64,000 bases of DNA. Source: a virus. This document shows positions 23,958 through 30,578 of this stretch, piece by piece. Position numbers and translations under genes: made by a program. Numbering within the stretch: position 1 is the stretch's first letter; every line of letters begins with the position of its first letter. Under the pieces are notes generated by a model. It was not told the DNA's origin. It was given only the letters and a program-made list of their open reading frames with translations, and made no database searches. The DNA lies in the IMG/VR virus record IMGVR_UViG_3300042502_000732, positions 1 to 64,000 of that record; one strand, written 5' to 3'.

Positions 23958-24317
23958 ATGAGTAGCATCCCTGGTCTCACCCTTGAGTCCTACGTAATGT
24001 GGAATCACAATCTTGTCGTTATTGGGTATCTCAGTGCAAACACATCTCTTCAGATTGCTGAAGCACTCGGGATAAACACATATAGGGTGAGCTTGTCCCA
24101 GGCGCAATTTGACACGATCCTCGCGATTTACGAACCGTACCGAACAATCGTGGAGACCCGGTTGGAAGACTTTGACGAAGAGACTCAGTCGTGGCGAACC
24201 TACGCTGGTTCCTGCTTCAATGACATAGAGGACGCCATTGGAGACGAGGTGTCACTGGCTTTACACAATTTTTCTACTGAGAGGGCCATGAAACAACTGC
24301 CAGGCAACAATGTTTGA
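23958..24317 (+). CDS. hypothetical protein
   Basis: A 119-residue protein. No motif recognised. It overlaps the short membrane ORF that follows. Confidence 0.5.
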   Translation: MSSIPGLTLESYVMWNHNLVVIGYLSANTSLQIAEALGINTYRVSLSQAQFDTILAIYEPYRTIVETRLEDFDEETQSWRTYAGSCFNDIEDAIGDEVSLALHNFSTERAMKQLPGNNV

Positions 24318-24402
24318 AATTTTGTACTCAACCCTTGGTACTATCGCCGGTTGTTTCTTGCTGTCCCTTCTAATTATCAACCTTTTGGGAATAAATGACT
24401 AA
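24310..24402 (+). CDS. single-helix membrane peptide
   Basis: A 30-residue ORF overlapping both neighbours by eight bases. Residues 4-27 (ILYSTLGTIAGCFLLSLLII) form one strong transmembrane helix. Confidence 0.5.
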   Translation: MFEILYSTLGTIAGCFLLSLLIINLLGIND

Positions 24403-24628
24403 GAACAAACTCAGCCCTGAAGCCGAAGCCGCATGGAACGCCTACTGCGACGTTGCAGACCGCATCGGAGTTTTTGAAGACACCGGTGAAGCACTGGCTG
24501 CGTTCCTTCGAGAACTGATAACGCAGATCGAATTTCGAAGTGAACTCGGACTAACGCCACTTGGCGCACACGGGCACTACCAAGAGAAGTTGTACGCGAT
24601 TGCAACTGAGTTGGATGGGTACGGTTAA
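24395..24628 (+). CDS. small acidic protein
   Basis: A 77-residue helical, acidic protein. Overlaps the membrane peptide gene and ends 12 bases before a terminator-promoter unit. Confidence 0.55.
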   Translation: MTKNKLSPEAEAAWNAYCDVADRIGVFEDTGEALAAFLRELITQIEFRSELGLTPLGAHGHYQEKLYAIATELDGYG

Positions 24629-24637
24629 CCGCTTGCT

Positions 24638-24684
24638 CTGGGGCGGTTTCCCGGCTAGGTTTCTCGAAGGGAAACCGGTATAGT
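24638..24684 (+). promoter_or_regulatory. terminator-promoter unit 9
   Basis: GGGGCGGTTTCCCGGC hairpin, -35-like TAGGTT (24656-24661), 17-base spacer with GTTTCTC/GGGAAAC arms, -10 TATAGT (24679-24684). Confidence 0.65.
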
Positions 24685-24720
24685 TGCCTTATACGTACTC
24701 GTGCAGACTCAACTTTTAAC

Positions 24721-25497
24721 ATGCAACCGGCAGACTTTTACGTTCGACTTTCGAAGTCCATTGAGTGGCTCGGGTCTATTTCATCCGACGGTGGTGTTCT
24801 TGAAACTATTTGTCCGGAAATCACGTTCGTCACCTCCGCGCACGAGTTCCGGTCCGAACTCAGGCGCATAGCCAAACGGGACGACTTTCACTCTCCTGAA
24901 GAGGGTTGGCCCTGGAAATGGGAAACCAGCGCATCTACCGACTTTTGCTATGTCTTTACGAAGGACCAAGTGGAGGTCTACAAGTTTGGCCGAAAGAGGT
25001 CTTTCACCGAAGACGACACCGCCGTATACTCTAGCCGAAAAGACACTTGGTTCCCGGACATGTCGAGTGCTAAGAGCACGGTTAGCCTCTCCGGCACTAA
25101 GACTCCAAAACTAGAGTATCTTGAGCTATCCGCAGAAGTGCGGTACTGGGAAGACGCGACAGTCAATGAGACGATTGATAAAGAGGGGACACTCATCCCC
25201 TTAAGGACCGGTAAATGTTGGACTCCAATAATTCGCCTGAAAGACGGCCAGGTAATGGAGTGGCCCTATGGAGTCACTGCCGAAATTTACTACAAAGTGT
25301 GCGACCAAGGTGAGTACTGGCTCAGAGACTCGGAGCACCGCTTATTTAAGTACCGTGGGGATTACGTTCCTGACGAGTATTTGTGCAAAGGTGGCGCGGG
25401 GTTCGGCGACTACATTATCTTGTCTATCGACAAAGCCGGTAAAGTTCGAAACTGGTGGCGACCGAAATTCAAGGCGAACGAGTGGGAGGCTGTATGA
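24721..25497 (+). CDS. hypothetical protein
   Basis: A 258-residue, Trp- and Tyr-rich protein with a beta-rich C-terminal half (GEYWLRDSEHRLFKYRGDYV). No catalytic motif recognised. It is first after promoter unit 9. Confidence 0.65.
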   Translation: MQPADFYVRLSKSIEWLGSISSDGGVLETICPEITFVTSAHEFRSELRRIAKRDDFHSPEEGWPWKWETSASTDFCYVFTKDQVEVYKFGRKRSFTEDDTAVYSSRKDTWFPDMSSAKSTVSLSGTKTPKLEYLELSAEVRYWEDATVNETIDKEGTLIPLRTGKCWTPIIRLKDGQVMEWPYGVTAEIYYKVCDQGEYWLRDSEHRLFKYRGDYVPDEYLCKGGAGFGDYIILSIDKAGKVRNWWRPKFKANEWEAV

Positions 25498-25574
25498 GCG
25501 ATCCCCCAGGTATTAAGGAAGATTGTCCCATAACATTTCGCCTAGCATTTTCTAGGTAACACTACTGCAACACA

Positions 25575-26681
25575 ATGAAAACAAAAACCGCAGCAACCGC
25601 AGCGACTGCCTTGGCTTTGACTTTCGCCTTAGCAACCCTGCTCTCGGCAACACCAGCACTCGCAGCGTCAGCCGGACGAATAAGCGGACGGAGCTTTCGC
25701 AGTTCGTCTAGCTATAGCCGACCATCTCGGTCCCCAAGTTTCGGGAGTAGTCGCTCCAGCTCTCCAAGCTATAGGACCTCTCCCTCACCGGTGCTAAGAA
25801 GCACCCCTGCACCGGGGCTGAGTAGAAGTCCAAGCTACTACGGTGGTAGCCCTTCGATGCCGTACCGAACAACACTACCCTACAGCAACCCTGGGAGCAA
25901 CAGAACGAACATCATTGTGATGCCTGACATGACACCGAACGTTTATCCGATTGCTCCTCCACTTTATTCGTCGCAAGTGGCACCAGTGCCGCAAACACCT
26001 GTGAGTCCTGCATTCTTTTTTGGGATCCTTGCTGTGTTGGGGGTTGGGGGCTTGGCTCTCTTTCTGTTGGCTGGTGGTTGGGACGACTTTGTGAGCCCAT
26101 GGGTGAGTACTCAGCGGGACAAGCTTAGAAAGACGACCGTGGTGAGGCAGCGAGTGGCCTTGCTCGCCTCTGCAAAGGACCTACAAACAGACCTAATTCG
26201 ACTGGCTCGGCGAGGGGACACGGACAGTGCTGAGGGTCTCTCGAAGATCCTGCAAGAAACTTCCCTCGCCCTTCTTCGCCACCCCGACAAAGTTGTTTAC
26301 GCGTGGAGCAGTATTGAGCAGGTGGCGTCAGGAGAGGCAGAAAGCCGATTCGACCAACTTTCCATGGAAGAACGCTCGAAGGCATCAGAGGAAGTTCTCG
26401 CGAATGTGGGCGGGAGCATCTCAGAGCGTAAGGTCAAACCACAAAGAGACGTCACGGAAAACGAGTATATCCTTGTGAGCGTTCTTGTGGCGTCGGACCG
26501 GAAACTGGATATCAAACTGTCGGACTCGCACGAGAGCTTGAACGCCAATCTTGTGAAACTTGGATCTGTCTCTCCCGAGGATCTGGTGGCACTGGAAGTT
26601 ATTTGGCAGCCCGAAGACGAGTATGATGTTCTGTCAAAGGATGAACTTTTGAACCTGTACCCTGACTTAAACGTTCTTTAG
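25575..26681 (+). CDS. DUF1517-type secreted membrane protein (host-derived)
   Basis: This 368-residue protein has a signal peptide (MKTKTAATAATALALTFALA, cleavage near TPALAAS), a long Ser/Arg/Pro-rich low-complexity segment with repeated SRSPS and SYR blocks (about residues 35-95), a transmembrane helix at about 148-167 (FFFGILAVLGVGGLALFLLA), and a C-terminal domain of about 190 residues. That domain contains VALLASAKDLQTDLIRLARR, SALLRHP-like and AESRFDQLSMEERSK segments that fit the DUF1517 family of cyanobacteria and plastids. Its role there is unknown to me. A phage copy is likely an auxiliary host gene acting at the membrane. It follows a 77-base gap without a clear promoter unit. Confidence 0.75.
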   Translation: MKTKTAATAATALALTFALATLLSATPALAASAGRISGRSFRSSSSYSRPSRSPSFGSSRSSSPSYRTSPSPVLRSTPAPGLSRSPSYYGGSPSMPYRTTLPYSNPGSNRTNIIVMPDMTPNVYPIAPPLYSSQVAPVPQTPVSPAFFFGILAVLGVGGLALFLLAGGWDDFVSPWVSTQRDKLRKTTVVRQRVALLASAKDLQTDLIRLARRGDTDSAEGLSKILQETSLALLRHPDKVVYAWSSIEQVASGEAESRFDQLSMEERSKASEEVLANVGGSISERKVKPQRDVTENEYILVSVLVASDRKLDIKLSDSHESLNANLVKLGSVSPEDLVALEVIWQPEDEYDVLSKDELLNLYPDLNVL

Positions 26682-26732
26682 GGGTAAAATAAAAAAAGAG
26701 GTGAACACCCCGTAACTTTCACACTTCCAACC

Positions 26733-27461
26733 ATGAATAAACTCGACCACTGTTACCTCAAAGCCCTTTCTGAAGCACTGAAAGGTAACCTTAGAGAGGC
26801 TTTAGAACTCCGCAATGAGGCGGATGCGTTAGCATCCGAAGGTTTCTCCTTCTCTGAAAATTACGGGAATAAATACCCATTCATTGAAGAAGCGGTGAAT
26901 ACACTCCTTGGCTCTTTTGACTTTACAAGATGTGTCCGAGCCGACGGCTCGGCCTATGGCACCCGAGGAAAGTGTAAGAAGGGCACTGAAGAAGCCAAAC
27001 AACCGGTAGAAAAGAAAGCCACAGCTCAAAAAAGTGGGAGAAAGGTTACATCACCGTCCATGGTTAAAGCTGGTCGCGAGTACAGCACTGAAGAAAGACT
27101 CGCCATGCTTGAGCAGGTTCAGAACTCCAAGTGGGCGCACATGGTCGTACCTGCCCGGAATCCCAAATTCCGTCTCAAGCAATCTTGGCCCCCTCCTTCT
27201 ATTGGGCCTGACGAAAGTGAAGAAAAACTCCCCAAAGTTACAAACGAGGAAAGAAACATAAGACGAGCAATGGATCGTCGTAGTTTGGCGTTGATGAAGC
27301 AAATCTCGAAAGAACTAAACAAAGACGAGGGAAGTTTAGAGGTTTTAAAAGAACTAAGCAAACGACAAAAAACTGATGAAAAGTTTACAGCTTTGCGTTC
27401 CAGAGCTGTAGAAATTGTTAAAGGACTAAGGGCACAACAAAAGAAAAAGACAGACCTTTGA
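26733..27461 (+). CDS. hypothetical protein with DGSAYGTRGKC motif
   Basis: A 242-residue protein. FTRCVRADGSAYGTRGKCKK (residues 68-87) resembles a short Cys-containing block I have seen in phage and cyanophage proteins of otherwise different architecture. The rest is Lys/Glu-rich and mostly helical, with a coiled-coil C-terminus. Role unknown. Confidence 0.6.
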   Translation: MNKLDHCYLKALSEALKGNLREALELRNEADALASEGFSFSENYGNKYPFIEEAVNTLLGSFDFTRCVRADGSAYGTRGKCKKGTEEAKQPVEKKATAQKSGRKVTSPSMVKAGREYSTEERLAMLEQVQNSKWAHMVVPARNPKFRLKQSWPPPSIGPDESEEKLPKVTNEERNIRRAMDRRSLALMKQISKELNKDEGSLEVLKELSKRQKTDEKFTALRSRAVEIVKGLRAQQKKKTDL

Positions 27462-27473
27462 CTGTTGGATTAA

Positions 27474-27671
27474 ATGAAAGGGGAAAGTGCCACTTGGCAG
27501 TGGGATGACGAGTTGCTGGAACGAAAGCTGCCGTCTCCTGAGGAACAAGCCTTAGCTGAAGCTGAGCACTCACTGCGAATGGTAGCGGCAGGCCTACAGC
27601 TAGAAAAAGCGGATAACCGCCCTGAGCGGGGCGGTTTAGGCCCTTGCTTTAACGCGACAAAAACGCTATAG
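27474..27671 (+). CDS. small protein reading into a promoter unit
   Basis: A 65-residue ORF that begins 12 bases after the previous stop. Its last 20 codons run through terminator-promoter unit 10 and its stop is the TAG inside the -10 TATAGT. Helical acidic first half. Real translation of the end is uncertain. Confidence 0.4.
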   Translation: MKGESATWQWDDELLERKLPSPEEQALAEAEHSLRMVAAGLQLEKADNRPERGGLGPCFNATKTL

Positions 27672-27672
27672 T
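27625..27672 (+). promoter_or_regulatory. terminator-promoter unit 10
   Basis: GGGGCGGTTTAGGCCC hairpin, preceded by GCGG-ATAA-CCGC (27609-27620), then -35 TTGCTT (27644-27649), 17-base spacer, -10 TATAGT (27667-27672). The next ATG is six bases downstream. Confidence 0.7.
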
Positions 27673-27678
27673 AAGTGT

Positions 27679-27912
27679 ATGGAAAACTTCCGCGCCATTT
27701 GCGCTGCCCTACTCGACGAGATACCCTACGAGTCCGCTACAACATGCCTCGCACTTGCAGCGTTGAAAGAGTCGCAGGTAAAGGGACCGACTGAAAAAGA
27801 CATCTTCAATCTCATTTCTTGGATTATTGACCAGGACGTTATTGATAACGACTCCGGTGAAATATCTGAGGCGATACAGAGAGTAATTGACTTGTTTAGG
27901 GAAACACTGTGA
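27679..27912 (+). CDS. small acidic helical protein
   Basis: A 77-residue protein starting at ATG 27679, six bases after the -10 box, so probably from a leaderless message. No family recognised. Its stop overlaps the GTG of the phosphoesterase gene. Confidence 0.6.
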   Translation: MENFRAICAALLDEIPYESATTCLALAALKESQVKGPTEKDIFNLISWIIDQDVIDNDSGEISEAIQRVIDLFRETL

Positions 27913-28544
27913 AAATCAGATTTATTGGTGATGTACATGGCAAATGGTCGAAGTATGAAAAGTTGATTAAAGGCTGCGACCGCTCAGTCCAAGTGGGAGA
28001 CTTCGGTGTGGGTTTCATCGACCCGAAGACCGAGAAGCCATACAGCAGCCCACCCTACGACGCGATGTCAAAGGGTGAGCATTTTTTCGTGAGAGGGAAC
28101 CACGACAGTCCCAGTGCCTGCAAAAGACACCCCTACTGGGTAAAAGACGGGGGATCGGTTTTCGGTCGCGACGACATTTTTTGTGTGGGTGGAGCTTACT
28201 CCATCGACAGGGACCGACGCACCGAGCGCTACGACTGGTGGCCCGACGAAGAGCTGGCTTTCGGTGAGCTTTGCAACATTATGGACGCGTACGAGCTTGT
28301 GAAGCCGAAGGTTGTCGTCACGCATGAGTGCCCGGACTCTGTAATTTCACGGGTTTGTCACAAAGTGGGGAAGCACAAATTTGACATCCCTTCGGTAACA
28401 CGAAGGTGTTTCGACAACATGCTCGAGATCCATAAACCGGACCTTTGGATTCATGGCCACTGGCATCTAAATCACCATACGGTGTACAAAGGTGTGGAAT
28501 TTATTGGTCTTGGTGAGCTATCCTTCCTCGACATGGACGTTTAA
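27909..28544 (+). CDS. calcineurin-like metallophosphoesterase
   Basis: A 211-residue protein starting at GTG in a GTGA overlap. The metal-site motifs occur in order: GDVHG, VQVGDFG, RGNHDS, VTHE and HGHWH. Such enzymes cut phosphomonoesters or phosphodiesters; phage versions include protein phosphatases, cyclic-nucleotide phosphodiesterases and polynucleotide phosphatases. The exact substrate cannot be read from the sequence. Confidence 0.85.
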   Translation: MKIRFIGDVHGKWSKYEKLIKGCDRSVQVGDFGVGFIDPKTEKPYSSPPYDAMSKGEHFFVRGNHDSPSACKRHPYWVKDGGSVFGRDDIFCVGGAYSIDRDRRTERYDWWPDEELAFGELCNIMDAYELVKPKVVVTHECPDSVISRVCHKVGKHKFDIPSVTRRCFDNMLEIHKPDLWIHGHWHLNHHTVYKGVEFIGLGELSFLDMDV

Positions 28545-28671
28545 TCAAGCCTCCACTCACAGGGAATGTCGTACGAAGGTCAGTTACAAGGAAGCTACAC
28601 CGCTATACTAAGTTTGTGGCCCCCTTTCTTTATCCCTATGAGCCTTAAATCAAAACCACCATTAAAGCAAA

Positions 28672-29241
28672 ATGACAACAGTAATTAACCTCTTCGGCGG
28701 TTCCGGTTGCGGAAAATCAACCACAGCTGCGCTCCTCTTCGCCAGAATGAAGCTAGCCGGCATTCACGTTGAACTTGTAAGAGAGTATGTGAAGTACTGG
28801 GCGTGGAACGACCGCAAGGTGCGCGAGTGGGACCAGCTCTACCTTCTCGGTAAGCAAAGCGCGTATGAGAGCATGCTGTACGGCAAAGTTGACTACATTG
28901 TTACCGACAGCCCTATACTTCTGGCAGGAATCTACCAAGACTACCGGTCTCAAGGCAAAGACACGTACGTAAGTTCCGCCGCTCAATCCTTCATGGCTCA
29001 CGCAGAGGAAAGGGGTGTAACGTACAAGAATTTCTTCCTAAATCGCATCAAGCCCTTTGATACTCGTGGACGTTACGAAACCGAAGACCAAGCCAAAAGA
29101 GTTGACGAGTTTGTCTACGACTATCTGTGCAAGTACAGTGGGTTCAGACCAATCACAATATCTGGACCGGACGAACGCAGGGACACAGAGATTTTGAGCT
29201 ATCTTGGTGAGCTGCATTTTAAGGAGGCTCCGTCACTGTGA
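28672..29241 (+). CDS. P-loop nucleotide kinase-like ATPase
   Basis: A 189-residue protein: INLFGGSGCGKSTTAALLF is Walker A at residues 5-23, VELVREYVKYWAW resembles the substrate segment of NadR-like/AAA_28 phage kinases, and DYIVTDSPILL holds the Walker B Asp. A late Arg-rich part (KPFDTRGRYETEDQAKR) may be the lid. Related phage P-loop kinases phosphorylate nucleotides, or hydroxymethyl bases within DNA. It could therefore belong to the modification pathway, though it lies 15 kb away. Confidence 0.7.
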   Translation: MTTVINLFGGSGCGKSTTAALLFARMKLAGIHVELVREYVKYWAWNDRKVREWDQLYLLGKQSAYESMLYGKVDYIVTDSPILLAGIYQDYRSQGKDTYVSSAAQSFMAHAEERGVTYKNFFLNRIKPFDTRGRYETEDQAKRVDEFVYDYLCKYSGFRPITISGPDERRDTEILSYLGELHFKEAPSL

Positions 29242-29423
29242 CACTAACTTTCCGAGAACTTTTAGAAAGTTTGCAGACTTTTTCTAACGATGACATGGAC
29301 AAGGACGCTACTGTGGAGGTAGACGGGGAATTTTTTGGAGTGGCACACTTTGGAGTGTCTACCTGTGCAGACGACACACCGCTTGATGAAGGTCACCCTT
29401 TTCTTTCAATAGCAACAAGATAA
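29238..29423 (+). CDS. small hypothetical protein
   Basis: A 61-residue protein starting at GTG in an overlap with the kinase stop. LTFRELLESLQTF and ATVEVDGEFFGV follow a common small phage-protein pattern of unknown role. A promoter unit follows. Confidence 0.55.
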   Translation: MTLTFRELLESLQTFSNDDMDKDATVEVDGEFFGVAHFGVSTCADDTPLDEGHPFLSIATR

Positions 29424-29433
29424 AGTGTTGCCT

Positions 29434-29479
29434 TAGGGCGGTTTCCCGGCTTGCTTTGCTGGGGCAAAACAGCTATAAT
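29434..29479 (+). promoter_or_regulatory. terminator-promoter unit 11
   Basis: AGGGCGGTTTCCCGGC hairpin, -35 TTGCTT (29451-29456), 17-base spacer with TTTGC/GCAAA arms, and the only perfect -10 of the series, TATAAT (29474-29479). Confidence 0.75.
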
Positions 29480-29502
29480 ACGTCCATAACTCCTGAAAAC
29501 CA

Positions 29503-29679
29503 ATGTCATACAACCAGGACTCAGATACCTACCCCTTCAACGACAGCGAGACTCTGTTAAACTTCCTGGACCGTCTTCTTCTGGAGTCCGTGTCGTGCGA
29601 AGGCGGACTTGTGCCTCTCACTTCTTCTCGGTTTCAACGCCTTTCCAGGCTTGTTGAAGGGGTTGTAATTGACGATTGA
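29503..29679 (+). CDS. small acidic protein between two promoter units
   Basis: A 58-residue ORF transcribed alone between two terminator-promoter units. Helical (SETLLNFLDRLLLES). No family recognised. Confidence 0.5.
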   Translation: MSYNQDSDTYPFNDSETLLNFLDRLLLESVSCEGGLVPLTSSRFQRLSRLVEGVVIDD

Positions 29680-29723
29680 CCTTGACCCCCCGTTGGGCGG
29701 TGAGCGGTTAGCCCCCTTGCCTT

Positions 29724-29766
29724 GGGCGGTTTCCCCGTTTGTTTTTCAGAAGGAAAACGCTATAGT
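29724..29766 (+). promoter_or_regulatory. terminator-promoter unit 12
   Basis: GGGCGGTTTCCCCG element, -35 TTGTTT (29739-29744), 16-base spacer, -10 TATAGT (29761-29766). A degenerate half-unit (GGGCGGTGAGCGGTTAGCCCCC) lies just upstream from 29695. Confidence 0.7.
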
Positions 29767-29790
29767 ATTTACGTGACCTTAGAAGAACCA

Positions 29791-30057
29791 ATGTCATTCA
29801 ACCCAGACTGGGCTTCACCTCCAGGGTCTATCGTAGGGGAGTTACGTCTAGAGCGTAGAATTTCTCTTCACGACTTTGCGGGAGAAACAGGGTTAACCGT
29901 ACCCGAAGTCCTTGAACTTGAGGAGGGGACCCTTCGCATCGACCCCCATCTTGCTGAGCGCCTTGAGTACGTGTTCGGACAACCCACTGAAAAGTTTTGG
30001 CTCACCCTTCAACTAAACTACGACAATGACCTTAAAAGAGGAAGAAAGCATGATTGA
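29791..30057 (+). CDS. HigA/XRE-type helix-turn-helix protein
   Basis: An 88-residue protein: SPPGSIVGELRLERRISLHD followed by FAGETGLTVPEVLELEEGTL and HLAERLEYVFGQPTEKFWL. This is the whole HigA/VapI antitoxin fold, ending in the usual FWLxLQxNYD. No HigB toxin gene is next to it, so it may act as a phage regulator or as an antitoxin against the host. Start ATG 29791. Confidence 0.75.
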   Translation: MSFNPDWASPPGSIVGELRLERRISLHDFAGETGLTVPEVLELEEGTLRIDPHLAERLEYVFGQPTEKFWLTLQLNYDNDLKRGRKHD

Positions 30058-30325
30058 GCTACTTGTAACGGAGAACAAAAGTATTGATCCCGCACGATTT
30101 TACCGAAACCGAGTTCGTGTCTTTCTCGATAGAAACTACAACTATGGTATGTGGGTAGACGAAGACAAATTGTTTGACCTTTTGTCGCTGGAGCAGAAAA
30201 AACAGTACCTTGTTGACAGATCCCCTAGTGGATGCAAGTACAATGTTACACGAGAGGTAGCACAGAGGGTTCTTGCAGTGGGGCACACTCACCTCAGTAA
30301 GCAGAAACTTCGCCCATGCTTGTGA
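30050..30325 (+). CDS. hypothetical protein
   Basis: A 91-residue protein. ATG 30050 was chosen because GAGGAAG lies eight bases upstream; ATG 30026 is possible. Overlaps the next gene by ten bases. No family recognised, and it does not look like a HigB toxin. Confidence 0.5.
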   Translation: MIELLVTENKSIDPARFYRNRVRVFLDRNYNYGMWVDEDKLFDLLSLEQKKQYLVDRSPSGCKYNVTREVAQRVLAVGHTHLSKQKLRPCL

Positions 30326-30546
30326 CTCCTCGCAGGGCCGGTGACGCTGCTAGAAAAGTTATTGAGACACTTCACGAGCTTGGTCTATCCCACTTGTACA
30401 AAGAGGACCAAGTTCTGAGAGAGATGCTAGAAAAGTTTAACAGCAAGGACTCATGGGGTTGGACCTCCCAGACTCTTGCCGATCACTGGCTGCAGAGCAA
30501 TGGCTTGTGGGATTTGAACGACAATAACAAAGCCACCCTTCTTTGA
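30316..30546 (+). CDS. hypothetical protein
   Basis: A 76-residue helical protein overlapping the previous gene. Unknown function. Confidence 0.5.
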   Translation: MLVTPRRAGDAARKVIETLHELGLSHLYKEDQVLREMLEKFNSKDSWGWTSQTLADHWLQSNGLWDLNDNNKATLL

Positions 30547-30578
30547 CAATCGAATTAATCTTGTAATTACCCCATGAA

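Noticed and set aside
28584-28609. Another promoter unit (TATACT at 28604)
   Set aside because: The spacing to any -35-like sequence is only 14 bases and no terminator hairpin precedes it.
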